64,000 bases of DNA from Nansenia antarctica (taxonomy: Eukaryota > Chordata > Actinopteri > Argentiniformes > Microstomatidae): positions 63,207,083-63,271,082 of the forward strand of contig OZ022341.1 in NCBI GenBank assembly GCA_963989245.1, written 5' to 3'. A program made the translations under genes and the position numbers. Positions 11,566-21,938 of the stretch are shown here, one piece after another (positions within the stretch are counted from its first letter, which is position 1; every line of letters begins with the position of its first letter). Under the pieces are notes generated by a model that was not told the origin of the DNA, did not search any database, and was given only the letters and a program-made list of their open reading frames with translations.

Positions 11566-11707
11566 CACATCTTTTCCCCAAAAATAAAATTTGACAACAA
11601 TCAATTTCATTAATGGGAGACCCTAAAGATAAGAAAAATCATTGTTGTCATTTGCTCTACCTCGGGTAGGGGTATCTCAAAATCTGAGGGCCCTTCCTGC
11701 TAGACTA
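11566..11707 (-). repeat. Right terminal inverted repeat
   Basis: Partner of 8797-8946 in inverted orientation; see the element entry. Confidence 0.8.
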
Positions 11708-13387
11708 AAAGCCTTACTTGTACATCAAACAATGGAAGCAAAACTTCATATTCCAGAGCTCCACATCCTCTCCACATGTGCAAATTCCTCTAATCCTTCC
11801 CTGGACTCTACACACTTCCACACAGAAGCCATCAAAGTAGAGTTTCCTGCAAAAATTACAAATGAATCTGCAAGGAAGAAATACAAAGAGGAGCTCCTGG
11901 TGAGCAGTCCAGAGACATTATTTGTTGACTGTATGAAAAATGGAAACAAATCAAACTTCATTTTCCACACCAACCATCCCCAGGCGTGGCACGCTGCCAT
12001 AAAGCCACTACTCCTCTGTCATAAAAGAAGGTTTTAGTTGTGGATGGAGACTACGAATAAATTCAGTGGATGAACAAACAATGATAAACGTATACAAAAA
12101 AGGAACAGTGATGATCCAGGGCAATCTGAACCACTGTGAGGAAGACTTTCCCAGAATCAAAGAGAGAGCACAGGAGAAGACAATCCACTCTGGTGACGAC
12201 ACCCCCACCACTCCCACCCTCACCACAGGCCAGCTGGACATCCTACCTCCAGCTGATAACATCACAAAAACACCCCAAGTAAAGAGTCATCCTCCCACCA
12301 AAGAGTCCTTTTCGCTCTCTGGGTTTAGAGACAGATTCCCACTGTTGGAGATAAAGCAAGTGGAGATGGAACACACACTCAACACACTCCAACCTGGGCA
12401 GACAACAGTCCAGAACAAGAACAACTCCCCAACCAGACTCAGTGACTCAGAGGGGGAGAGAGGCTTGTCTGCTCTCTGGACTGTGGTGAAAAAACTCCAA
12501 GTCAACGAAGAGGCTTCCAAGCAGGAGATAAGGCAACTCCAAGAAGAGGTGCGAAAGCTCAGAGGAAGTGAGAATGCTGACCAGCGAACGAACTGTGAAA
12601 GAGCCATCCATCCCCTCACAGGACCCAGCAGAACAACAGGATCGAGATGACAACACCAGCCAACCAGGACCACCTCCAAACCAAGAGCCACAAATTCAAG
12701 CGCCCCCTTCTCAATCAGACCCCATTACCGAACCTCAAAATCCCCAAATTATACTCCTCATAGACTCAAACGGGAGATTTGTGGAAGAGCAAAAACTCTT
12801 CCCAAAACACAGAGTTCTAAAACTAAAGTGTCAGAATACCAGTCATGCAATGGAGCTGCTGACAGAGGAGCACCTGGGGTCCCCCGGCCACATCATCATT
12901 CACACTGGCACAAACGACCTGAGGAAGCAGGGAGAAGAGGTGGCCAAGTCCATCAAGGGAGTGATAACCAAGGCCTCCTCCACATTCCCTCACGCAAAGG
13001 TAGTCATCTCTACCCTGCTACCCAGGTGGGACTTCCACCCAGCCTTCATCAAAAACATAAACGCTGAAATATCCAGAGAGTGTGCAATGAAGCAAAATGT
13101 ATACTTGGCGGCCCACCCCACCCTGGACGAGTACAGTCTATATGATCAAGTGCACATCTTCAAGGCAACAGTCCCCATTTTTGCAAAGACCCTGAAGGAC
13201 GTCGCACTAGACCGCAGACCGAACACATCCTACAGGAGCAACAGAGACCATCAGACCACCACCTCACACAGACCATCATCTAGACGACCTGCTGCATCCA
13301 GAGAACACCCTGCTGCATCTAGAGGACACCCTGCTGCATCTGGAGGACAGACTGCTGCATCCAGAGAACACCCTGGTGCATCTAGAG
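11708..13387 (+). pseudogene. CR1/L2-type LINE ORF1 with SGNH esterase domain, frameshifted
   Basis: Three reading frames are used in succession (to about 12037, from 12066 to about 12600, then to 13387), so at least two frameshifts are present. Around 12450-12570 there is a coiled-coil-like stretch (LQVNEEASKQEIRQLQEEV). A Pro/Gln-rich linker is followed by a GDSL/SGNH hydrolase core: LLIDSNGRF (nucleophile Ser block), IIIHTGTNDLR (Asn block) and YDQVHIF (Asp/His block), so the catalytic residues are kept. Esterase domains are established in ORF1 of CR1-like LINEs. The C-terminus has tandem 21-24 bp repeats coding HPAASR-like words (13285-13385). The frame is cut at 13388 by hAT A. No matching plus-strand ORF2 is present. 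Confidence 0.75.
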
Positions 13388-14379
13388 CAGCGTTTCTCAA
13401 CCTTTTTTCAGTCACGGCACCCTTCAAAAGTTCATAAAATCTCAAGGCACCCCAGTCTAAAATATAGCTATTCAAAAATGACACTGCATCACTCAGACGG
13501 CCCCATATAGCGTGCGCGCACACACACACACACAACGGCTATTGAGAGAGAGGGGAGGGAGTGTGACTCACCATCAATGGGAGACCTGCGCCTGGGAAGA
13601 CGCACACAACCGTCCTATTCTGGCAGGGATGGATGAGAGGCAGACACGGAGCTCCTGGTCCACAGCCCTCAGTCGCTCCCTGTACTTGTTTTTGATGTAC
13701 GTCAGGCTTGAAAAGCTCAGTTCGCACAAATACATTGTGGAGAAGGGTAGAAGAATAGCAACGGCGCTACTTGAAGCTAGTGGGTACTCGTTTTCCACTG
13801 ATACCCAAAACCTGTCCAAATCCATGTCCTGAAATTTAATTTTCAATGTGCGATCTTCCATGATCTCTGCCAGTTGCTCCTGTGTTGGCAGTGACAATTC
13901 ACTTGAGCTCTTGAGTGCACTTGAACTCCAAGGATCACGGACCCAGTCAAACTCTGCATAAGACTCAGATGGAAAATAGTGCCTAAATCGCTCGTCAAGA
14001 GTTTTCAGATGGAATGGAATGGAATGGAATGGAATGGAATGGACTTTATTTGTCATTGCTACAGTACAGGTACCAAACAACGAAATTTAGGAGGGGTGGC
14101 TCCCCTGGTGTTAGGAAAGGAAAAAGAAAACACATTTTAGAAAAAGCATAGATGCATAAAATCACAAGAAGGTAAGGAGCTGGTTTACATCAATAAAGGC
14201 TATGTACACAATCCACTGTACTATACTGCACAGATAGTCAACTAGGGTTGTCATATTGCACAAAAAGTATTTTTTCACATTATTTTAAAGTGTCACAGTT
14301 TGCAGGCTTGAAAATGTACATGTTTGTGCCTCAGCACTAGCTGCCATACAATCCGTCCGGACTGTCCTGGGCCCAGAAC

Positions 14380-15548
14380 TTAGGCCTTTTCTGTGTTCAG
14401 GGCCTTGACGGCCCTGTGGTAGAAGCAGTCCTTCAGTCTGTTTGTCTTAGCGGCCGGGGTCCTGTACCTCCTGTTCGAGGGCAGCTTGACAAAGTGTACG
14501 TGCCCAGGGTGGGTCGGGTCCTTGGAGATCTTGGAGGCCCTCCTGAGACAGCGTGTGTTGTACAGCTCCTCCAGAGAGGGGAGGGGGGCGCCGGTGATCT
14601 TCTGTGCTGTTCTCACGACTCTCTGTAGCTCGTTTCTCTCCGCTGTTGTGCAGCTGTGGAACCAGTTGGAGATGCCGAAGGTGAGGATGCTCTCCACTGC
14701 GCCGTGGTAGAAGGCCACCGGTATCTCCTGCTTGTTGTGTTGTTTCCTGAGGCATCTCAGGGTGTATAGCCGCTGTTGTGCCCTCTTGATGGTGCCTTTA
14801 GTGTTGTCCTTCCAGGCCAGGTCATCCCGCATGTTGTGTCCCAGGAATCGGAGGGTTGAGACTCTCTCCACGCTCTCTCCGTCGATGAGCAGGGGCTGGA
14901 TCTCGGACTTTTTCCTCCTGAAGTCTACGATGAATTCCTGGGTCTTTGACTTGTTTAGCAGCAGGTTGTTAACCTTGCACAGCTTGCTCAGTTGCTCTAC
15001 CTCATCCCTGTACGCCGCCTCGTCCCCCCCCGAGATACATCCCACCACGGTGGTGTCGTCTGCAAACTTTACGATGTAGTTGCTGGGGTGGACGGGGGTG
15101 AAGTCGTGGGTGTAGAGGTTGTAGAGGATGGGGCTTAGCACGCAGCCCTGGGGTGACCCAGTGCTGAGGCTGAGGGCTGTGGAGGTGTGGGGGCCCACCC
15201 GCACCCTCTGGGGGCGGTCGGTCAGGAAGTCCTTGATCCACGCACATATAGAGTGTGATAGACCCAGGTCTAGTAGTTTGGTCACTAGCCTGTCTGGAAG
15301 GATGGTGTTGAAGGCGGAGCTGAAGTCCACGAAGAGCAGTCTCGCGTAGCTGTTTCCCCTCTCCAGGTTGGATAGAGTGGCGTGGAGAGTTGTCGCTATG
15401 GCGTCCTCTGTGGACCTGTGGGCTCTGTAGGCGAACTGGTATGGATCCAGGTTGGGCGGGAGGCGTGTGAGTATGTGGGCCCGGACTAGTTTCTCGAAGC
15501 ACTTCATGATGATTGGTGTGAGTGCCACCGGGCGGTAGTCGTTTAGGC
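14380..15548 (-). pseudogene. L2-type LINE reverse transcriptase, 5'-truncated
   Basis: About 390 codons of RT: NDYRPVALTPIIMKCFEKLV at the start, QFAYRAHRSTEDAI, LLFVDFSSAFNTI, TGSPQGCVLSPILYNLYTHD and the catalytic KFADDTTVVG. The thumb-like region with RFLGHNM follows and the gene ends with a stop at 14380. Endonuclease and the first RT block are missing through 5' truncation. The frame is otherwise open, so the insertion is fairly young. The upstream junction at 15548 is the hAT B insertion. Confidence 0.9.
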
Positions 15549-15697
15549 CAGTGGTTCCCAACCTTTTTTGTCTTGTGTACCCCTTGAGCTGTTTTGCCAT
15601 GCCAGAAGTACCCCCTCACTCATGCGTGTTGATTATTTCCAAAAATGTTCAATTAAACACTAACTTGCAAATATAACATTTATTATACAACAGTTAG

Positions 15698-15780
15698 TTC
15701 CGACCAAGTAATTTGATTGGACAAGAGGCATTCCATGAGTGCCGATATACAGTATAACAGCACTGGGACTTTTAACTAGC
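15698..15780. repeat. MITE fragment shared with 41022 and 8062
   Basis: GTTCCGACCAAGTAATTTGA and the following bases match 41026-41105 over about 80 bp. Here it sits inside hAT B. Confidence 0.65.
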
Positions 15781-16122
15781 CTATCTGTCCACAGCACATG
15801 TGTGCTATTACAGTTTTTTCAAATTGCTAACACAATAAAATGACATGCATAGCACAATTATTTAAACAGACACACACAGAGAGCAAAACCTCTTCTCAAG
15901 TCTCCAAAACTCTAAACACATTTTCTGCTTTACACACATTTTGCTATTCAAAATGGCACTTTTTAAATGTACTTAACACGGTTCTCTGCCTAAGACACAA
16001 CAATCTGACATAAAGTCACATGTTTGCTATTTCAAAACATTGCCATTCAAAATTAGACTACATGAGCTAATTGGCCAATACATGTGCCACCTGGCCAAAC
16101 ACCTCAATGGTTAATTCATTCA

Positions 16123-16159
<37 letters not shown>

Positions 16160-16198
16160 GACACACACACACACTGACACACACACACACACACTGCC
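16123..16198. repeat. (CA)n microsatellite inside hAT B
   Basis: Mostly pure CA with a few G interruptions. It replaces the coding sequence just after the transposase motif VRWLSRG. Confidence 0.95.
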
Positions 16199-17253
16199 AC
16201 GAGACAGCCAGCGAACGTCTGTGTGAAGCAGTAGCTGCTCATGCTCTGACCCGCTGCCATGACAAAGAGTTTGAAACAGTCTGTGGTTCATTGGCCGGGA
16301 CTGAATGAAGTTAATCACCTTAACTGCGTCATCCATAACTGCACTTAACTCGGGGCTCATCCTTTTGCTGGCGAGTGCCTCCCGGTGAATAATACAGTAT
16401 ATCCACTTAATTTCGGGGATCACCTTCATCACACGCCCAAGCAGCCCACGCACCTTACCCGTCATTGCTGCCGCTCCATCGGTACAGATGTGACTGCAGG
16501 ATTTCCACTCCAGATCGTTGTCTTTGAAGAAGCTGTCAATAATCAAAAATATTCCCTCGCCAGTTGTCTTTCCTGGCAGCGTCTTGCAAAACACGATATG
16601 CTCAATTATGTCCGACTCTTCTTTATAACGCACAAAAGCCAGCAGCTGAGCCTCCCCACTAACGTCGGTCATTTCATCTAATTGCAAAGCGAACTGACCT
16701 GCTTGCTTAATTTTATCCACCACTTGTCTGACAATATTTATGGACATATCATCAATCCGACGGGAGACGGTATTGTTTGATAATGGTACCAACTTGAACG
16801 CGTCAGCTGCTTTCTTGTCCAGCATAGTTTTAGCCAAAATCATAGTGGCAGGCAAAATCAGATCTTCGGCGATTGAATGTTGTTTTTTTTACTTAGCCAC
16901 CAGTAATGAAACAGCATAGGACGCCTCCAGTGCTTTGCTTGACACACTTGCCGCTTTCTTCAGTGTAGCCTGACTTGACTTGAACTCTGACAGTTTCGCT
17001 TGAAAAAGTCGTCAGTTTTACCAACAGTTGCTAGGTGTTTGGTGCTCTGGTGTCGCTGTAAATGGGATGGCTTCATTGAATTATTAGCCAGGACTTCGCC
17101 GCAGAAAAAGCACTGTGGCTGTGGTGGATCAGCCGGTGTACATGTAAATCCCCACAAAACATATGTTTCCAGATAATAGCGGGGTCCTTTTTTCTTTTTT
17201 GCCTCAGTTTTCTTGACCTTTACTGTAGCTGGTCGTTTTAACCATCTGTCCAT
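16193..17253 (-). pseudogene. hAT transposase B (BED finger, ZBED/SCAND3-like), truncated
   Basis: Starts at 17253 (MDRWLKRPA) with a basic segment and a BED-type zinc finger: CFFCGEVL then HLQRHQSTKH, about residues 48-70. A frameshift between about 16960 and 16860 leads to the catalytic part: QLDEMTDVSGEAQLLAFVRY, ICTDGAAAMTGKVRG, IHREALASKRM and DVRWLSRG, after which a CA tract replaces the C-terminal hATC domain. Non-functional. The family matches hAT A (same CTDGAAAMTG and HREAL blocks), but the sequences are clearly diverged. Confidence 0.85.
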
Positions 17254-18295
17254 CTTTGCGGTATACTGACAGGCCTAGCTGACTTGCGCGCGAAAATGGT
17301 CGTGAACATGATTTAAATGTGACGTGACTACCACTTGTGTTACAGTCCTCACCTGTCGGGGAGGAACTTAAGTTGCAGCGTACCATTTTAACAACAGGTT
17401 TATGAAATGAGTTGTATATTTATTTATTTTTTTGGAAGGGGAAATAAATTATAATTCCAAATATTTCCACGTACCCCCTGCAATCCCCTCACGTACCCCT
17501 AGGGGTCCGCGTACCCCCGGTTGGGAACCACTGGTTTAGGCAGCTCACCGTGCTTTTCTTCTTTCAGATGCTGAGTGATGAGGTCAGAAAGTGTACTGCT
17601 GTTTGAATGCACACTACACAAGGGAAACATATCAAGCCTGCCCTGTTCCACAAAGGAACGCCAGAGTGTGAGCTTAGATCTGAAGCCACGCAGTTTGTCA
17701 GACGAGGTGAGAAGGTTTTCTTCTTTGCCTTGCATTTTAATGTTCAGCTCATTGAGATGCTTAAAGATATCGGCCAAGTACGCAAGTTTTGCGCACCATC
17801 GCTCATCTGCGAGCAGCTCCGCATGTGCATATTTCTCTCCTATCAGGAAGGTTTTCAGTTCTTCTTTTAACTCATACAGTCGGCCCAACACCTTCCCACG
17901 CGAAAGCCAGCGGACGGCTGTGTGTAGTAGCAAGCTATGATGCTCTGCTCCCATTTCCTCGCATAGGATCGAAAACAGACGGCTCTTTAACGGGCGCGTC
18001 TTGATGAAATTAACAACGTCCACCGCTCTGTCCAGTACATCTGACAGCTCTTTGGGTAGCGTCTTTGCAACAAGTGCCTCTCTGTGAAGGAAGCAGTGGG
18101 TTGTTCGCATGCCTGGGTTTTGCGCTTTGACCCTACTGATGAAGCCCTTGGCACTGCCCGTCATAGCAGCCGCACCATCAGTGCAAATACTGACACAGTT
18201 ATTCCAGCTTAATCCTCCCTTTTCAATGTACTCTGTTGTCAGACGATAAATCTCCTCTCCGGTCGTTTTGGTAGGAAGTGGTTTGCAAAATAAAA

Positions 18296-19024
18296 AATTG
18301 GCTGCAGGTGGTACCTGTTACAATATGAACTATATACAATTCCACATTTCTGGGTCACAAACAGCATTCTACTATGGTGCTTGCACATGGCCCGAAACCA
18401 AGGCAGCCAGTCTGTCCCTTGTAGCATTCCCTGATGTCTCGTTAGCTGCTAGGGGCTCACCGGGAGGTTGGGGGTCAAACATGTCCTGTGCATCTGGATC
18501 TAGCTCCAGCATGTCCCCATTGTCGAGACACACATTGTGCAAAAAGGCACAGGACGCAACAACCACAGGTGCAAATGTGGGTTTAACCTCCAAGGCTTTG
18601 AACAGGGTAGATCTCCATCTTGTCTTCATCATTCCAAAAGCCCTTTCTATGATGCTGCGGCCTCTGGAATGAGAATAATTGAAGCGCCCCTGTATTTCTC
18701 CATTAATGGGTTCCCTGTACGGTGTGATCAGGCTGATTGGTGTGTCCAAACAGGGATAGCCACCATCACCCAGAAGCATGTAACCCCTGGGAGGGTACTG
18801 TCTGGTCCTGTAAAATGTACTGTTCTTCATGATGCGCGTGTCATGAACCGACCCCGGGTAGCCTACAAAGATGTCAAGCAATTTCCCATTCGAATCACAA
18901 ATTGCCTGCATGTTTATAGAAAAGAATCCTTTATAATTCAAATAGTCAATTCGGTGTAGTAGAGGGGGTTTGATCCTGATATGGCAGCCATCAATTGCAC
19001 CCACAACATTGTTGAAGGCAGGGC
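18296..19024 (-). pseudogene. Harbinger fragment 3, C-terminal transposase only
   Basis: Matches copy 2 from AATTGGCTGCAGG (3' flank) to the catalytic start GAIDGCHIRI, at near identity. All three acidic motifs (GAID, GDGGYP, IIERAFGMM) are present, but the N-terminal half and exon 1 are absent. It ends abruptly at 19024 and borders hAT A at 18295, so it looks like a truncated or rearranged insertion. Confidence 0.85.
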
Positions 19025-19077
19025 AATAATTCTATAATAATATATATCAACTTCAGTTACACATCATCCTTACTCAC

Positions 19078-19260
19078 CAAGAGGTGCTTGTCCACTTTGC
19101 CTTGCTTGATGAAGTGCACCAGCTTCTTGTTGGCTCGGGTGCGGGCTTCCTCCTCTTGATCTTCCTCCTCCTCTTCCTCCTCTTGATCTTCCTCCTCCTG
19201 GAAGGTAAGGGAGGTGAGGTGGTCCTCTTGAAGACTCAGCTCGATGGACAGGTCTGAGGA
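19078..19260 (-). CDS. Possible host exon: acidic linker then LVHFIKQGKVDKHLL
   Basis: A 183-bp open stretch (61 codons, phase 0 at both ends) bounded by a consensus donor (CTCTTG/GTGAGT at 19077-19073) and an AG acceptor at 19262-19261, whose pyrimidine tract is weak. It codes a Ser/Leu-rich start, a run of Glu with two EEEDQEEE repeats, and a basic end, ARTRANKKLVHFIKQGKVDK. No transposon motif is present, so a host gene is plausible. I do not recognise it. The Glu run makes a chance frame possible. Confidence 0.35.
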
Positions 19261-19461
19261 CTGGGACGCACCTAGATCATGTTTACAGTGCTGTCATCAT
19301 GTATGCGGCATCTATCGGGACATGTTTTGACACGTTCTCGCTTCTCTGCCACTGGAGACTTAGGTAAAGATGCTCGTTGGCAAAGAACCACAGCGCCCTC
19401 TAGCGTCCAGTCTACAACCACGCCAGATTTGTATCCTACTATTCAATTAAGATACACGTAT

Positions 19462-19626
19462 CCAGGGGGGTATTCCATCAACCTCGCTAAAGGAAGGTCT
19501 AGGTTTATTTTGATAAGTCTCACGAGACTTATTATAAAATACAGGCTTATTTTGAAAAGCCTCGCGAGACTTGTAAAAAATAAACCTGGATTTTCCTTTA
19601 GCGACGTTGATGGAATACCCCCCTGG
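19462..19626. mobile_element. 165-bp palindromic MITE
   Basis: CCAGGGGGGTATTCCATCAA at the left and its inverse at the right, with inverted arms of about 35 bp (GCTAAAGGAA included) and inner imperfect arms around CTCACGAGACTT and CTCGCGAGACTT. It would fold into one long hairpin. No coding capacity; the target duplication is not clear. Confidence 0.8.
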
Positions 19627-20632
19627 TGCTTCGTCGGCCAGTCAAACTGCGCAGCATTAAAGCTTTGCCCAGGTGATTGCTGTCGTTGTTACACCTTCTA
19701 GGAATGAAGAGGATTAAAAACAACCAGTGGCCTCTCTGGATTCTCCATAATGGACAGATCATTGTAAAAACAAGCAGTTATTTGCATGCTAGTGAATTTG
19801 CATTTGCATAATTTCTCGCTGCTAGAATTGCACTTTGTATTAAAAGGTCTGCAGCTTGATGAGAGGAATGGCCGTTAGATTGTGCTTAAGGTAATTGGCA
19901 GATTGGGAATTCTATAAAACGTTAAGTAAGCTAGTGTAGTAGTGGTGGTGTGTGCCTCTATTGGCCAGGGAACATTTAACATAGTTCACTCAAATTCTGC
20001 TCACTCTCTTACACTTGTGTAATGGGATGTAACAATACAACTTGAAAATACAGCAATAATTAAGTTTATTTGTGTATAAAAAAAATAAGAAAAAGAAATG
20101 CAAGTTTGAAATGTACAACAAAGAGAAAACAAAAACACATCCACCATGAACCAACATTCATTTATATCTTTTTTTTACTGTTTTACTATAATATTCTGGT
20201 TGCCTCTGTTTCACAGTGCTGTGGCTTTTCTCTTGGTGTGATCACTTCCTGAGAGGAACGTTATTTGGCCGCCATTAGGCTACTATAATACTAACCATGT
20301 ATTGATATAAGACACCTTTACTTCAAGCACACATTTCACCAGTAGGCTAAGACATTTGAACCCATGCCAACATGGGCATATGTGTGCACTGTAGACCGCA
20401 GTGCTAGACCACTGGACCACCCCAGGCCATGGTGCTAGACCACTGGACCACCCCAGGCCACAGAAATGACAGTTTTGCTGAAAATGTTATTGTTGTGGGC
20501 AGTCTCATACAAATGGTGTAAGCAATGGGGAACTAAAACAAGACAACTGTGAAATGTTACAACAAATAACCAATTTCTCAAAACTAACTTGAAGATTTGT
20601 CAGTAGAAAAGAGGTATTAAACCTGAAGCTCA
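19627..20632. other. No gene seen; one 30-bp tandem duplication
   Basis: AT-rich intergenic or intronic sequence. At about 20400-20460 a 30-bp word (GTGCTAGACCACTGGACCAC plus 10 bases) occurs twice in tandem. Confidence 0.5.
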
Positions 20633-20714
20633 CTACTTCACACAACCTGCTCGGCCCCTCCCTCCCTGTGGAACCAACATTGATGAGGAGGATGATGATG
20701 AAGATGAGACACTC

Positions 20715-21437
20715 CTAATCATCCAGAGTGAGCAAGGCGTCCGCTGCCTCCAGCTCCGCCCTCGACCTGCGGCGTCTATGGTACGGCCCGGTCTGCTCCA
20801 CTGGAGAGGGGCTGGACCCAACCACTTGCTGGTTCGGCTGGCTGAGGGGGGGTGTGTGGCGGTGGTCTGTGGCCGTGTGATCCACAGGAGGGGGTGGCCC
20901 TGCTTCAGACTCAGACAGATCGTCCTCCTGGGGGAGGAGGGTGAGAGGGTCTTGGTAGTTCTGGGGGAGGGGGAGAGGGAATAGGTTGTAGAGGAGGAGG
21001 AGACAGGTTGTAGAGGAGGAGAACTGTCTGATGTACTGGAGTATCCTTTCACTGGGGGGGGGTAGTCCTGGGGGAGGGGGAGAGGGTCTTGGTAGTTCTG
21101 GGGGAGGGTGAGAGGGTCTTGGTAGTCCTGGGGGAGGGGGAGAGGGTCTTGGTAGTTCTGGGGGAGGGGGAGAGGGTCTTGGTAGTCCTGGGGGAGGGGG
21201 AGAGGGTCTTGGTAGTTCTGGGGGAGGGGGAGAGGGTCTTGGTAGTTCTGGAAGAGGAGGGTGACATGGTCTTGGTAGTCCTGGGGGGTGAGGGTGAGAG
21301 GGTCTTGGTAGTTCTGGGGGGTGAGGGTGAGAGGGTCTTGGTAGTTCTGGGGAAGGAGGGTGACAGGGGCGGGGCCAGCGGACATGATGGGGGGAGGGGT
21401 GTTGAGGCGGAGGCAATGAAACACCTACAGGCAACAA
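20715..21437 (-). CDS. Proline-rich repeat ORF, uncertain
   Basis: Open frame of 240 codons, the middle of which is a 10-residue repeat (LPRPSPPPPE-like) produced by a 30-bp minisatellite. After the repeats comes a more ordinary C-terminus ending in RRRSRAELEAADALLTLDD, then a stop. A second frame (20633-21424) is also open through the array because 30 is divisible by three, which weakens both calls. The last 40 residues look least like chance coding. Not recognised; a host last exon is possible. Confidence 0.25.
   Translation of the reverse strand: MLPVGVSLPPPQHPSPHHVRWPRPCHPPSPELPRPSHPHPPELPRPSHPHPPGLPRPCHPPLPELPRPSPPPPELPRPSPPPPGLPRPSPPPPELPRPSPPPPGLPRPSHPPPELPRPSPPPPGLPPPSERILQYIRQFSSSTTCLLLLYNLFPLPLPQNYQDPLTLLPQEDDLSESEAGPPPPVDHTATDHRHTPPLSQPNQQVVGSSPSPVEQTGPYHRRRRSRAELEAADALLTLDD
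21049..21371. repeat. 30-bp minisatellite, about 10 copies
   Basis: Unit GGGGGAGGGGGAGAGGGTCT followed by TGGTAGTTCT, with C/T variants. G-rich on the plus strand. Confidence 0.95.
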
Positions 21438-21938
21438 GGGAGAAATGGTAAAATGGTAAAATGGTAAATGGACTGACTTATATAGCGGCCTTATTCCAAA
21501 GCGCTTTACAATGGCCTCTCATTCACACACACATTCACACACCAATGGCGGCAAGCTACCATGCAAGGCGCCGGCCCGCTCATTGGGAGCAATTTGGGGT
21601 TCAGTGTCTTGCCCAAGGGTACCTCGACATGTGGCCAAGCCGGGGTTCGAACCGGCGATCTGCCGACCTTGCGATCATTAGACGCCGGCTCTTTTTTTTT
21701 TTTTTTTTTTTTATTCTTTTAAATACAATCATAGCTATACATATTCATACATGTTCATTTTATAGCCTTCATTGTATTCTAATTCAAATAAACTAAATTA
21801 AAAACCAATAAATAAAAACAAAACACACCCATACCATTAGTATGAGATGCATCCATCTATTATTCCGTCAGTCCTTCATAACCAAAAAAACCTTTTAACA
21901 TGAATCAATAACAAATAAATGCAACACAAAAAACATCT

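Larger units (their letters stand above)
8797..11707 (-). mobile_element. DNA transposon of uncertain family with ~145-bp terminal inverted repeats
   Basis: The left end, starting TAGTCTAGCAG, and the right end, finishing CTGCTAGACTA, are inverted copies that continue inward for 140-150 bp and include an almost unchanged stretch of about 105 bp (8840-8945 against 11576-11685). Length is 2.9 kb including a later 540-bp insertion. The interior carries one broken gene on the minus strand. Flanks read GAAA before and AAAG after, so a short AAA or TA duplication is possible but not decisive. I cannot place it in a known superfamily. Confidence 0.7.
15549..17533 (-). mobile_element. hAT transposon B, complete ends, inserted in the L2 LINE
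   Basis: Ends CAGTGGTTCCCAACC and GGTTGGGAACCACTG are inverted repeats. The 8-bp direct repeats GTTTAGGC at 15541-15548 and 17534-17541 are a clean hAT target duplication. Length 1985 bp. It carries a decayed minus-strand transposase, an internal (CA)n tract and, near 15698-15780, a fragment of another MITE, so it was itself a target later. Confidence 0.95.
14011..17561 (-). mobile_element. L2-type LINE, 5'-truncated, inserted in hAT A
   Basis: The 3' end lies at the left, with a (GGAAT)n terminal repeat at 14011-14040 followed by the family 3' UTR. The RT gene runs from 14380 upwards. The truncated 5' end is at 17561, beyond hAT B. Direct repeats TTTCAGAT at 14003-14010 and 17562-17569 are the target-site duplication. 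Net LINE length without hAT B is about 1.55 kb. Confidence 0.9.
13574..18291 (-). pseudogene. hAT transposase A (ZBED5/SCAND3-like), interrupted by L2
   Basis: Reading starts at 18291 in mid-protein (KPLPTKTTGEEIY), then ICTDGAAAMTG (part of the RNase H-like core), THCFLHREALVAKTLP, LLLHTAVRWLSRGKVL and DLITQHL. At this point the L2 LINE intervenes. Across it the frame resumes in phase at KTLDERFRHYFPSESYAEFDW and continues through the hATC dimerisation region (FWVSVENEYPLA, ILLPFSTMYLCELSFS) to the stop at 13574. Removing the LINE and one copy of its target duplication restores phase. The N-terminal BED finger and the first catalytic block are missing. Confidence 0.85.
13388..18295 (-). mobile_element. 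hAT transposon A (outer layer of a nest), 5' side lost
   Basis: The left end CAGCGTTTCTCAACCTTTTT is a hAT inverted terminus inserted in LINE ORF1. The element holds minus-strand transposase pieces at 17562-18291 and 14002-13574, separated by an L2 LINE. The other terminus is missing: the element stops at 18295 where Harbinger fragment 3 begins, so its 8-bp duplication cannot be verified. Confidence 0.8.
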
